A stretch of DNA of 48,386 nucleotides from Maritimibacter sp. 55A14 (GCF_003122205.1 NZ_QEYE01000025.1:1-48386), one strand, 5' to 3'. Counted from the first letter of the stretch, positions 16,884 through 25,154 are shown. The notes: generated by a model not told the origin, from the letters alone. Numbers and translations: made by a program.

Positions 16884-17102
16884 TTATAATGGAACCGCCA
16901 TTCCTGGCAGCACACAGCTTTCCCGAACGGCTGCGAGCACGAGCCTCGCCTCACTGACGCTTTCGATTTCCACCAACCGACTCGCCGGATCCCATGAGAT
17001 CCTGGCAGTCGGGTCAAGTTCCCGGACAGCCTGGATAAGTCGGCGAACGTCCGAGGAACCAGTACAAAGCGGCAGGTCTATGAGCAATTTCCATTCCTCC
17101 AC
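16884..17102 (-). CDS. HMA-fold-like protein lacking the CxxC motif
   Basis: About 72 residues from GTG 17102. TTG at 17138 would make it longer. The sequence (LLIDLPLCTGSSDVRRLIQA, then LDPTARISWDPASRLVEIES and a final helix) follows the beta-alpha-beta pattern of heavy-metal-associated domains, where a metal loop MxCxxC is expected after strand 1. Here that loop is LCTGSS, with one cysteine. A second cysteine near the C-terminus (RESCVLPG) is outside the usual site. Could be a decayed or altered copper chaperone. It points toward the end of the copper operon. Confidence 0.5.
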   Translation of the reverse strand: MEEWKLLIDLPLCTGSSDVRRLIQAVRELDPTARISWDPASRLVEIESVSEARLVLAAVRESCVLPGMAVPL

Positions 17103-17134
17103 TTGAAGGAATGGCTTACTCCAGCGCTGGAAGG

Positions 17135-17281
17135 TCAAGCCTCATCCGGCGCAACGAGAGTTGGGCCACAGCTTTCGCCCAAGGTGATGTTTGCTGCTGT
17201 CGCGAAGCACAGAATGTGGCCGCCAGGATGCCTGCAGAGAACGGACAGTTTGTCGCTCAGTACGAACCTCTGAGCTGGCAT
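17135..17281 (-). CDS. Short unknown ORF beside the HMA-like gene
   Basis: 48 residues from ATG 17281. An upstream TTG at 17350 extends it to 71. Its stop TGA overlaps a TTG that could start the HMA-like frame, so the two might be coupled. Composition looks protein-like (LCRHPGGHILCFATAANITL) but no family is recognised and no ribosome site is seen. Confidence 0.25.
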   Translation of the reverse strand: MPAQRFVLSDKLSVLCRHPGGHILCFATAANITLGESCGPTLVAPDEA

Positions 17282-17661
17282 CAATGTTGCACCAAGGAGC
17301 GAACGGCGGGTCCGGGGAAGCTGCGGTGCAGCGCTTGACGGACAGGTCAAAGCCCGGTCAGGGCCGGTTCCGGATCAAGGTCGGAGCCTCCCCTCTATAA
17401 GGATGGACATCCTTGGTGGATTTCTACCGAGGCTATGCACCCTATACACCGCCACCTGCCCTAGGACTTCGTGCAACCGCTGCCGCTCCGCGAATGTCTC
17501 GCTGATGCACGCTTTACGTCGCCTTTGAACATGCTCCCAGCTCGTACCGGCAAGAACATTCCCTTTTGTTGGCAAACATTTCCCGCACCTTGGACATTGC
17601 AAGCAGAGCACCTGACCCTATCTCGATCGGACGAACAAATCACAGCGGACAGGCAGGTGCG

Positions 17662-17778
17662 ATGACGACCAAGGGGACGGGCATTCAAGGGACGGCGCGC
17701 CGTGGGTCCCCATCTCGTGATGATATCTACACGCTCATGGCAGATGCGCGTCCAATCCGGGCTGGAACCGGAGCATGA
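17662..17778 (+). CDS. Element ORF1, 38-residue leader-like peptide (copy A)
   Basis: A peptide of 38 residues (starts MTTKGTGIQGTARRGSPS) with GCAGGTG just upstream of the ATG. Gap-free counterparts occur in copies B (30499) and C (47097). The ends align with PIR.GT before the stop. The stop codon overlaps the ORF2 start by ATGA, so ORF1 may set ORF2 translation. The frame is open upstream for another 32 codons, which could be the true start. Function unknown. Confidence 0.5.
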   Translation: MTTKGTGIQGTARRGSPSRDDIYTLMADARPIRAGTGA

Positions 17779-18410
17779 GACTTGCGAAAGAGGCGACCCG
17801 CGTCGCGAAGGACATCCAGATCGACCTCCAGGCAGGGAGACGCGTCAAGGATATCGGGGATGCAAACCGCATCGCGTTTCTGAGTGCCGAGCTGACGTCC
17901 GAGTTGCTCGCCGATGACCATCCGGATGCGATCTACGCGTTTTCTGTCCGGCTTGGGCCCGAACGCCTCGGAAAATACACCGACAGCGATGGGAACGTAG
18001 ATTCCCATGCGCTTAGAAAGGAACTGGCAAGGACGCTGAAGCGGAACCTGCAACGTAACACGGATGAAGACATTGCCGGTATCCATTGGAATGTCCTCGA
18101 ACTCCAAAGCCGGGACGGAAGCGAGCTCAACCCGTGTCTCCGAGGCATGGTGGCATTCCGGCCTGAATACGAAACACGGGTGATATCTGCCTTCCAGAGT
18201 TTCGGCACGTTCCGCTCACAACCAGGCCAGCCCGTCAGGTTCGAGCTGATCAGTACACCTGCAGATGCATTGAGATGGGCGGTGCACGCCATGAATGCCG
18301 GCGCGAAAAGCTACAGGTCCAGGGAAGCCATAGAGTGCACAAGCATGCTCTGGAGCGCTGCCTGCAGGAGAATATCCGGCACATCTGATCCGTGGATTAC
18401 GGGGCTGTAG
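17775..18410 (+). CDS. Element ORF2, unrecognised protein (copy A)
   Basis: A protein of 211 residues, about 80 percent identical by eye to copy C ORF2 (47210) with no gaps. Many differences are at third codon positions, so the protein has been under selection. Visible segments: an N-terminal helix (KDIQIDLQAGRRVKDIG), a charged middle (LRKELARTLKRNLQR), then IHWNVLE, NPCLRGMVAF, ALRWAVHAM and KSYRSREA. The order W.V.E, P.L.G, then a late Tyr/Lys is faintly like HUH replication or relaxase proteins, but the two expected histidines are Cys and Arg in both copies. No function is assigned. The stop is TAG where copy C has CAG. Confidence 0.6.
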   Translation: MRLAKEATRVAKDIQIDLQAGRRVKDIGDANRIAFLSAELTSELLADDHPDAIYAFSVRLGPERLGKYTDSDGNVDSHALRKELARTLKRNLQRNTDEDIAGIHWNVLELQSRDGSELNPCLRGMVAFRPEYETRVISAFQSFGTFRSQPGQPVRFELISTPADALRWAVHAMNAGAKSYRSREAIECTSMLWSAACRRISGTSDPWITGL

Positions 18411-18776
18411 TCTCCATGCCGATGTCATCGATATGCGCGCGCCCGCCGAGATCATGTGACGCGATCACCTTTCCGACAAGAGGATCAAGGATGGGCAGCG
18501 AAGGCGAAAAGCCGGTGCCATGCGGACCCGAACCATAGCCGCGCTCGACGGCGTCCGTCGAACGATCTCGGGGTCCATCAAGGATCGCAGAACGCCGCCT
18601 TTTCCGGTCGATACTGCCGGCCTGTCCTGCGATGACCGACAGGCACGCCCTGACCGCCCCTGTACGGCGCACTGAGCGGCGTTAAGGGGTTGCCGGGACC
18701 GTGACGAGCCAAAATACGCAGCGCCGCTCTGTGGCGCGAATCCGAAGCCATTCCGGGATGCTGGAGACAACCACAG
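18411..18776. other. Conserved spacer between element ORF2 and ORF3
   Basis: No plus-strand gene. A minus-strand frame (18672 to 18397, starting at GTG) is partly shared with copy C, with GQAGSIDRKRRRSA and ERGYGSGP in both and many silent differences. Copy C lacks a start codon there, so the spacer may hold a short convergent gene or a structured transcript. Confidence 0.4.
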
Positions 18777-18938
18777 ATGACGAACAGTTCGCATGAAACC
18801 TTCCCGCTGAAGTTCGGGGAATCTTTCGACTGGCCCTCCGACTTGGAACCACCGGAATGTGGATATCGACCGTTCGCTGCCAATGTCACGAGGTTCGGCC
18901 ATTGTAACGTTGACGCAAGCTATTTCGGCGAAGAATGA
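18777..18938 (+). pseudogene. Element ORF3, truncated 5' fragment (copy A)
   Basis: From ATG 18777 with GGAGA upstream. The first 30 residues (starting MTNSSHETFPLKFGE, then FDWPSDLEPPECGY) match the start of copy C ORF3 (48214) without gaps. After residue 30 the sequences part and the frame stops at 18938. This is the broken 3' edge of copy A. Family unknown. Confidence 0.6.
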
Positions 18939-19051
18939 GCTAACGCTCCGATCGAAAATGACTGACGCCCACGCTCACGTCACAATCTAAACGGCAACGC
19001 AAAGATCCACGAATTTCGATATCATAGTCTTCGGCCGGCCGGATCGAGGCT

Positions 19052-19948
19052 TCAAACGATCTGCGCCGCGCGGATGTCATGCGTGGCGAAGTCGATGAGG
19101 GCGCGGGTCTTGCGCGGGAGGGCCCGGCCTTCGAGGTAGATCGCGCTGACAGGACTGTGCTCGCACTGGTAGCCGGGGAACAGCTCCACGAGACGCCCGC
19201 TTTCCAGCGCCTTTGCCGCCGCGAACCTGGGGGAGTAGGCGATGCCGTGCCCATCGGTGGCAAGGTCGCATGCCGCCTGCGCCGAATTGACGTGAAAGCG
19301 TCCGGCCACTGTGACCGGCAGTTCCTTGCCGTCCCGGAACAACGTCCAGCGCCGGGGACTGCGCCGGTTTGTATCGACGATACAGGCATGGTGAGAAAGA
19401 TCCTCGGGCATTTCGGGCGCCCCGATTTCGGCCAGGTAGTCTGGACTGGCTGTTATGACGCTCTCGAAACTGCCGAGCTTGCGCCCCTTGATCGAAAGCG
19501 TGTCGGTCACACCAATCCGAAACGCCAGGTCGATGCCTTCAGAAGCGAGGTCGACATAGCGATCGCTCAGCCGCAGATCGATGGAGAGGTTCGGATGTTG
19601 GGAGGCGAAACGCCCCAGCATCCTGGCGACATAAAGCTCTCCGAACGTGACCGGCGCCGAGATTCGGATCACCCCGGAAAACCCCTGCGAGCCTTCCGAG
19701 ACTTCGCTGAGAATATCGTCAAGATCATCGAGCAGCCCCGGCGCGCGAGCCAGCAGATCTTCACCCACAGAAGTTAGCCCCACCTTGCGGGTGGTCCGTT
19801 GGAACAGCCGGACGCCGAGGTGAGCTTCCAGTTCAGCCACGTATTTGGATGTCAGGCGGTTGGACACGCCCAACTGGTCCGCGGCCGCCGTGAAGGAGCC
19901 GGTCTGCGCGGTGGCGACAAAGGCTTTGAGCTGGTCGACGATATCCAT
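19052..19948 (-). CDS. LysR-family transcription regulator
   Basis: A protein of 298 residues. The N-terminal winged HTH (residues 1-60) has FVATAQTGSFTAAADQLGVS and LEAHLGVRLFQRTTRKV, then the usual LysR effector-binding region up to the C-terminus. Full family length. It is divergent from the DoxX/dioxygenase/GST genes, the classic arrangement for a LysR protein controlling its neighbours. The inducer is probably an aromatic or quinone-type compound, inferred from those targets. Confidence 0.92.
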   Translation of the reverse strand: MDIVDQLKAFVATAQTGSFTAAADQLGVSNRLTSKYVAELEAHLGVRLFQRTTRKVGLTSVGEDLLARAPGLLDDLDDILSEVSEGSQGFSGVIRISAPVTFGELYVARMLGRFASQHPNLSIDLRLSDRYVDLASEGIDLAFRIGVTDTLSIKGRKLGSFESVITASPDYLAEIGAPEMPEDLSHHACIVDTNRRSPRRWTLFRDGKELPVTVAGRFHVNSAQAACDLATDGHGIAYSPRFAAAKALESGRLVELFPGYQCEHSPVSAIYLEGRALPRKTRALIDFATHDIRAAQIV

Positions 19949-20088
19949 GGTGCCGTCATATTAGGAACAAAACATGGGCAGTCATTCCATATCTTCATCA
20001 TTTCATGGATTGAGTGCAAGGCGTAAGTTCCTTTCAGAACAAACACGGGGCCAAGCGACACGCCGCCCCGCCATCAAAGGAACATACC

Positions 20089-20517
20089 ATGACGCATATC
20101 CACGACACTTCCGCCGACTATGCCGGCTTCATCCTGCGCGTCGGCAGCGGCGCCCTCTTCATCGCCCACGGGCTGTTGAAAGTTCTCGTATTCACCGTTC
20201 CGGGCACAGTGGGCTATTTCGAAAGCCTTGGCCTGCCCGGTATCTTCGCCTACCTGACCATCCTCGCGGAACTGGGCGGCGGCGCTGCGCTGATCCTCGG
20301 TGTGGGGGTGCGCGCGGTTTCCCTCGCGCTGATTCCGGTGCTTCTTGGGGCGACATGGGCGCATTCGGGCAATGGCTGGAGCTTTTCCGGCGAGGGCGGC
20401 GGCTGGGAATTCCCCGCGTTCTGGACCCTCGTTCAGGTTTCGATCGCGCTGCTGGGGGCCGGTGCCTACGCGGTAAAACTCCCGATCCTCGAACGCCACC
20501 TCGGCAAATTCGCCTGA
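20089..20517 (+). CDS. DoxX-family membrane protein
   Basis: A protein of 142 residues from ATG 20089. The upstream in-frame extension is not protein-like. Four hydrophobic helices are visible, with the DoxX-type features RVGSGALFIAHGLLKV and FAYLTILAELGGGAALILG. DoxX-like proteins are small quinone-linked or redox membrane proteins. It is divergent from lysR and followed by a strong terminator, so it may be expressed more than the dioxygenase. Confidence 0.85.
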   Translation: MTHIHDTSADYAGFILRVGSGALFIAHGLLKVLVFTVPGTVGYFESLGLPGIFAYLTILAELGGGAALILGVGVRAVSLALIPVLLGATWAHSGNGWSFSGEGGGWEFPAFWTLVQVSIALLGAGAYAVKLPILERHLGKFA

Positions 20518-20537
20518 CCGGAAACGGCTCAAACTCG

Positions 20538-20570
20538 GCGGGGCGCCACGATGGTCGCCCCGCTTTCTTT
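20538..20570 (+). terminator. Rho-independent terminator after the DoxX gene
   Basis: An eight-base perfect stem GCGGGGCG/CGCCCCGC (20538-20545, 20556-20563) with a 10-base loop that can pair further, followed by TTTCTTT. Confidence 0.75.
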
Positions 20571-20584
20571 CGAGGAACATCGAC

Positions 20585-21409
20585 ATGAGCAGCGCACAAG
20601 CCCTTCGCGACCTGCATGACAGCCTGCCCGGCAGCGACCGCATGCCGCTGGTCTTTCTGGGCCATGGCAGCCCGATGAACGCCATAGAGGATACCGGTTT
20701 CAGCCGGGCGTGGACGCAGCTGGGCCGCAGCTTGCCTCGGCCGCAGGCCATCCTCGTGGTGTCGGCCCACTGGATGACGCGGGGCTCAACGCTGGTGAAC
20801 GTATCGGAGATGCCACGCACCATTCATGACTTTTCTGGCTTTCCTGACGCGCTCTACTCAGAGCAGTACCCCGCCCATGGCGCGCCCGCGCTGGCGCGCG
20901 ACGTCGTCGCGCTTCTGGCCAGCCACCGCGCCGCCGAAGACGACACATGGGGGCTGGACCATGGCGCGTGGACGGTTCTGAAGTTCCTCTACCCGGAGGC
21001 GGATGTACCAGTGTTCCAGATCTCGATTGATATGACGCAGGACCTGCCGTGCCAGCTTGAGATCGGCGAGGCGCTTTCGGCCCTGCGGGATCGCGGAGTG
21101 CTGATCCTGGGTTCCGGCAACGTGGTGCACAACCTGCGCGCCATGCAGTTCGGCGGCGCGCCACTGGACTTCGCCGTGGAGTTCGACACGCTCTTCGCCG
21201 ACCGACTGATCGAAAGAGATTTCAGCGGACTGGCGGATCGGCAGGGACTGGGCGGCCTCCTGACAATGGCGCACCCCACTGTGGATCATTACCTGCCTGC
21301 GCTGACCATCGCAGGAGCGTCGGACGCCAAGGATTCGCTGACTTTCATGACCGACGAGATCGATCTCGGATCCGTTTCGATGCGGTCCTTCATGTTTCAC
21401 GCTGCCTGA
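20585..21409 (+). CDS. ygiD: Extradiol dioxygenase of the YgiD/DODA family
   Basis: A protein of 274 residues. Zn/Fe-binding histidines are placed as in 4,5-DOPA extradiol dioxygenase-like proteins: LGHGSPMNAI, VVSAHWMTRG, GLDHGAWTVLKFLYP and SGNVVHNLRAM. Bacterial YgiD opens catecholic rings or shows weak DOPA activity. Its place between the DoxX protein and YqjG suggests handling of a catechol or quinol. The start at 20585 follows CGAGGAACATCGAC, so GAGGA is the ribosome site. Confidence 0.9.
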   Translation: MSSAQALRDLHDSLPGSDRMPLVFLGHGSPMNAIEDTGFSRAWTQLGRSLPRPQAILVVSAHWMTRGSTLVNVSEMPRTIHDFSGFPDALYSEQYPAHGAPALARDVVALLASHRAAEDDTWGLDHGAWTVLKFLYPEADVPVFQISIDMTQDLPCQLEIGEALSALRDRGVLILGSGNVVHNLRAMQFGGAPLDFAVEFDTLFADRLIERDFSGLADRQGLGGLLTMAHPTVDHYLPALTIAGASDAKDSLTFMTDEIDLGSVSMRSFMFHAA

Positions 21410-21420
21410 GGAGAAATAGA

Positions 21421-22377
21421 ATGTTAGTGGACGGCAAATGGGTGGAGAATTGGCAGCCGGTGCAGAAGGCTGACGAGAAGGGGAATTTCATTCGTCAGGT
21501 ATCCTCTTTCCGTAACTGGATCACTCCTGATGGTCGCCCGGGCCCAAGCGGCGATGGCGGCTTCGAAGCGGAGGCCGGTCGCTATCGGCTTTATGTCGCG
21601 CTGATATGTCCCTGGGCGTCGCGCACCTTGATGGCGCGTAAGCTCAAGGGTCTGGAGGAATTGATCGAGGTTGTGGTGGTCAATCCCGCGCTTAGCGATC
21701 AGGGCTGGCAATTCGGCGGCTATGAAGGCGCGGACGACGACCCGCTGATGGGCGCGCGCTACATGCATGAGATCTACACCCGCGCCGACCCGCATTTCAC
21801 CGGCCGCGCCACCGTTCCGGTGCTCTGGGACAAGAAGCGCGACGTCATGGTGAACAACGAAAGCGCCGACATCCTGCGCATGTTGGACACCGCCTTCGAG
21901 CCCATCGCGCCCAGCGATCTGCGACTCTACCCTGACGCATTGGCGGACGACATAGACAGCCTCAACGCCCGCATTTACACTATGCTCAACAACGGGGTCT
22001 ATCGCGCCGGTTTCGCGTCATCGCAGGAGGCCTATGACGAGGCGGTCTCGGACGTGTTTGCCATGCTCGACGAGCTCGAGGCGAGATTGACCGGGGACTA
22101 CCTGTTCGGCGACCAGTTGACCGAAACCGACATACGCACCTTCGTGACCCTGATCCGGTTCGATGCCGCCTATCACGGGCTGTTCAAGACCAACCGCAGA
22201 CAGATTGCAGACTACCCGCGCCTCTCGGACTATATGCGTCGCATTTACCGGCTGCATGGTGTCGCCGAGACTGTGAACATGGACCACATCACGCGGGGGT
22301 ATTACTCGATCAAGGCCCTTAACCCTACTGGCATCGTTCCAGCTGGCCCCGAACATATCAAGGTGCTTACGGAGTAG
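21421..22377 (+). CDS. yqjG: Glutathionyl-hydroquinone reductase (YqjG/Xi-class GST)
   Basis: A protein of 318 residues. The catalytic cysteine is in ALICPWASRTLMARKLKG, with the Xi-class markers GRATVPVLWDKK and NNESADILRMLD. The C-terminal helical domain has GDQLTETDIRTFVTLIRFD. The enzyme removes glutathione from glutathionyl-hydroquinones. It starts 12 bases after ygiD with GAGGAGAAA upstream, so the two form one unit. Confidence 0.94.
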   Translation: MLVDGKWVENWQPVQKADEKGNFIRQVSSFRNWITPDGRPGPSGDGGFEAEAGRYRLYVALICPWASRTLMARKLKGLEELIEVVVVNPALSDQGWQFGGYEGADDDPLMGARYMHEIYTRADPHFTGRATVPVLWDKKRDVMVNNESADILRMLDTAFEPIAPSDLRLYPDALADDIDSLNARIYTMLNNGVYRAGFASSQEAYDEAVSDVFAMLDELEARLTGDYLFGDQLTETDIRTFVTLIRFDAAYHGLFKTNRRQIADYPRLSDYMRRIYRLHGVAETVNMDHITRGYYSIKALNPTGIVPAGPEHIKVLTE

Positions 22378-22513
22378 GCTTGCCAAAGGCCGCTGGGCAA
22401 AGGATTGATACCGGTTTGCACTCGGTCATAGGAAAACCGTGAACTTGCCTGACGACGTTTCGGCGAGGTCTGCACTCCCATTGTTAATGTGATCTATCGC
22501 AAGTCCATCTGTT

Positions 22514-23242
22514 TCAGTCTCGACGGCCCCAAGCACCTTCCGGCACCTCGTCAAGAGCAGTCCACCAGGCATCCGTGCGCTCGACCGGGCGCGAGGCCAA
22601 GTCGAGTGCCGCTTGCGCGACTGCATCGATGTAGCCTTGACGGATTTCCGGCGTCGTTCTCGGCACGCCGAATGCCACGCAGGGCTCGGCGACATCGAAA
22701 CCCATGTATTCCAGAACGAGCCGCCGCATCGGCATGAGGAGCGGGTCGATCGGGCCGTATACGCCTTCGTCGGAGAACCGTTCCGGAGTTCCGCCGGTCG
22801 TCACGCTGAGCATCGCCTGGCGCCCCTTGAGCACACCGGTCGCGAAACGCCGACCGTCCACGTAGGCGAAGCCGTAGCTCAGGACCCTGTCTACCCACCC
22901 CTTGAGCAGCGCCGGCGGGCCGCCCCACCAGATCGGGAACTGCAAGATCAAATTGTCGGCCTCCGCCACGCGTGCCTGTTCGCGGGCGATATCCGACGCG
23001 AACAGGCCGTAGCGTGTAGCGTTGGCTTGCTCGGCCTGCACGTGGAAACGGCTTTCGTCGGCCCGGACGGTGACGTCAGCGGGGCCGACATCCGCGCGAA
23101 ATCCCTCCTTTGCAAGATCAGAAATCGTTACCCGATGCCCTGCCACACGCAGGGCGTCTGCGGCCCCTAGCGCGAGAGCATGGTTGAACGAATGCGGGTC
23201 GGGATGAGCAACCACGATGAGCACGTTGCGCGTATCGGACAT
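22514..23242 (-). CDS. NAD(P)H:quinone oxidoreductase, flavodoxin-like fold
   Basis: A protein of 242 residues from ATG 23242. The earlier frame start has no support. FMN/FAD-binding flavodoxin-like features: VLIVVAHPDPHSFNHALA, LILQFPIWWGGPPALLKGWVDRVL, TTGGTPERFS. It belongs to the NQO1/MdaB/KefF group that reduces quinones by two electrons. It is antiparallel to the ygiD-yqjG pair and may be the last gene of the TRAP run (12 bases from the large permease), or serve the quinone detox cluster. Confidence 0.87.
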   Translation of the reverse strand: MSDTRNVLIVVAHPDPHSFNHALALGAADALRVAGHRVTISDLAKEGFRADVGPADVTVRADESRFHVQAEQANATRYGLFASDIAREQARVAEADNLILQFPIWWGGPPALLKGWVDRVLSYGFAYVDGRRFATGVLKGRQAMLSVTTGGTPERFSDEGVYGPIDPLLMPMRRLVLEYMGFDVAEPCVAFGVPRTTPEIRQGYIDAVAQAALDLASRPVERTDAWWTALDEVPEGAWGRRD

Positions 23243-23253
23243 CCTATGCGCCT

Positions 23254-24525
23254 TCAGAACAGGTGGCGGGGGATGAACAGCGTAGCCTGCGGAACCAGCG
23301 CGATAAGCGCCAGGACCAGAAGGCAAATGCCCACAAGCGGCAGCGCTTCGCGGATCACCCGGGTCACGGGCTCGCCGGAAATGGCCGAGGCGATGAATAG
23401 CAGGATCCCGACCGGGGGCGTGGCCATCCCGATCACCACGTTCAGTACCACGACCGTTCCAAACTGAACCGGATCCATCTCGATCAGCGCCTGGAATTTC
23501 AGTAGAATCGGCATCGTTAGGATCAGGATCGAGATCGGCTCGAGAAACATGCCCAGAAGCAGCAGGAAGATGTTGAGCAACAGTAGGATGATCCAGGGAT
23601 TTTCGGTGATCGACAGCATCAGCTCCGCGATCAGGGTAGGCACCTGTTCAAGCGTGAAGACGAAGGAAACGATGCTCGCCATCGAAGTGATGAACAGGAT
23701 CGAGGCGGAGACCAGCGCGGTGGCGATCAGCGCCTCCCAGACCCGCTTCACGGTGAGATCCCGGTAGATAAATCCGATCAGCAGGGCATAGGCGACCGCA
23801 ACAGCTGCGGCCTCCGTTGGAGTGAAGATGCCCGCTTTGATGCCGACGAGGATAATCAGCGGAAGGATCAGTGCCGGCAGCGTCCGCCGGGTTGCCAAGA
23901 GCCGGGCTCGCGCTCCCATCTTCTCGGTGATCGGGAAGCCCTCGCGCTTGGCTCTCCAGGTGGCGTAGACCAAGAGGCCCGTGGCAATTCCGATGCCGGG
24001 CACTACCCCCGCCAGGAAAAGCTGACCGATCGATGCGCCGGACAGCACGCCGTAGATGATCATGGTAATGGAGGGCGGGATAATCGGCCCCATCACCGAA
24101 CTGACCGCGATCAGCGCGGCGGCATAGGCCGGCGGCATGCCCTGGCGCGACATTGTGGGGATCAGAATGGTGCCGAGCGCCGAGGCCTCCGCCGTGGCGC
24201 TGCCAGAGATACCGGCGAAGAAGCCTGAGGACAGGATCGAGACCGATGACATCCCGCCCCGGCGGTGCCCGACCATGGCGCGCGCGAACGTCACGATGCG
24301 TTCGGTCACGCCGCCGACGTTCATCAGTGTGCCAGCCAGAAGGAAGAGCGGGATGGTCAGCAGGACGAACTGGTCGATGCCAGCCATCATGCGCTGTGGC
24401 AACATCAGCGCCATCATGCCGTTGCCGGACAGGTACAGATAGGCGGTGCCTCCGATCCCGAGCGCCAGCGCGATAGGGATGCCCGAGGCCAAGAGGCCAG
24501 CGAAGACGAGGAAAAAGCTACCCAT
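23254..24525 (-). CDS. TRAP transporter large permease subunit (DctM type)
   Basis: A protein of 423 residues with about 12 hydrophobic helices, starting MGSFFLVFAGLLASGIPIA. Motifs common to DctM proteins: GFFAGISGSATAEASALGTI, VMGPIIPPSI, GIFTPTEAAAVAVAYAL, MATPPVGILLFIASA. It forms the membrane channel driven by the Na+ or H+ gradient. It overlaps the small permease gene by one base. Substrate not visible; likely an organic acid. Confidence 0.94.
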   Translation of the reverse strand: MGSFFLVFAGLLASGIPIALALGIGGTAYLYLSGNGMMALMLPQRMMAGIDQFVLLTIPLFLLAGTLMNVGGVTERIVTFARAMVGHRRGGMSSVSILSSGFFAGISGSATAEASALGTILIPTMSRQGMPPAYAAALIAVSSVMGPIIPPSITMIIYGVLSGASIGQLFLAGVVPGIGIATGLLVYATWRAKREGFPITEKMGARARLLATRRTLPALILPLIILVGIKAGIFTPTEAAAVAVAYALLIGFIYRDLTVKRVWEALIATALVSASILFITSMASIVSFVFTLEQVPTLIAELMLSITENPWIILLLLNIFLLLLGMFLEPISILILTMPILLKFQALIEMDPVQFGTVVVLNVVIGMATPPVGILLFIASAISGEPVTRVIREALPLVGICLLVLALIALVPQATLFIPRHLF

Positions 24526-25103
24526 CAGGAATCGGCCTCCGTGGTATCGGGGGGCGCTGGCGCCGCGTTGTTCAGAAGCTGCGGGCGGAAGGTGACGACA
24601 AGATCGGCGATCACGTGCAGAGCCATCAGGACGAAACCCACCGTAACCGAAACATAGATATAGCGAATCGAGAGGCCCAGCGCGTTGCCGGTCAGGGCGG
24701 ACCAGATGAAGTCCAGCGCGGGGATAGTCTGGTTGTCGAACCGCGAAGAGAAATCAAAGCCGTACCAAGACAGCAGTCCCAGAAAGGCGAGGATCGGAAC
24801 CGACATAGCCGCTCGGAGAATCCACTGCCCGCGCGGTGGCAATGCTGAAGGCAGGAAATCGAGCGCCACCAGCTCGCCCCGGGAATAGGCCATCCCGAGC
24901 ACCAGGAAGGTTTGCCAGATCAGCAGGTAGCGGCAAAGTTCTTCAGCCCAGATCAGGCTATCGCCCATCACATAGCGGGCGAAGACCTGTACGACCATGA
25001 TACCCACGATCAGCGCCATTGACACCCCGGCAAGGGTACGGATGACGCGGACATATCCGCGGGTCAAAGACGTCACGATTTTATTGGCAGAGGGTGTCAA
25101 CAT
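24525..25103 (-). CDS. TRAP transporter small permease subunit (DctQ type)
   Basis: A protein of 192 residues with four hydrophobic helices. The DctQ-like pattern VVQVFARYVMGDSLIWAEEL with RYLLIWQTFLVLGMAYSRGE is clear. It couples the binding protein to DctM. Sits between dctM (overlap) and dctP, from which a strong hairpin separates it. Confidence 0.93.
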   Translation of the reverse strand: MLTPSANKIVTSLTRGYVRVIRTLAGVSMALIVGIMVVQVFARYVMGDSLIWAEELCRYLLIWQTFLVLGMAYSRGELVALDFLPSALPPRGQWILRAAMSVPILAFLGLLSWYGFDFSSRFDNQTIPALDFIWSALTGNALGLSIRYIYVSVTVGFVLMALHVIADLVVTFRPQLLNNAAPAPPDTTEADS

Positions 25104-25116
25104 GGAAATGCAATGT

Positions 25117-25145
25117 CCGCCGCGCCGGTGGTTTCAGCGCGGCGG
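25117..25145 (-). promoter_or_regulatory. Intercistronic stem-loop between TRAP dctP and dctQ
   Basis: CCGCCGCGC and GCGCGGCGG form a perfect nine-base stem around an 11-base loop. Such hairpins often lower expression of the permeases relative to the binding protein. No T-run follows on the minus strand, so it is not a full terminator. Confidence 0.5.
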
Positions 25146-25154
25146 CCAATGTCC

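Larger units (their letters stand above)
17366..18866 (+). repeat. 1.5 kb repeated element, copy A
   Basis: About 1501 bases aligning by eye along their whole length with copy C (46801-48303, about 1503 bases). The 5' 430 bases also match copy B (30207-30633). Order: a conserved 5' block with a 44-base invariant core (17546-17589), a 38-codon ORF, a 211-codon ORF overlapping it by ATGA, a conserved spacer, then the start of a third ORF. Similarity to C stops just after GGATAT at 18866, inside the third ORF, so copy A is 3'-truncated. The inner palindrome AAGGAT-N4-ATCCTT near 17400 may be structural. No transposase or terminal inverted repeats were seen. Confidence 0.85.

Noticed and set aside
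17375-17611. Minus-strand CxxCxxC zinc-ribbon-like ORF in the element 5' block
   Set aside because: Outside the invariant core its differences between copies are not biased to silent positions, so coding is not supported. Mentioned only in the core finding.
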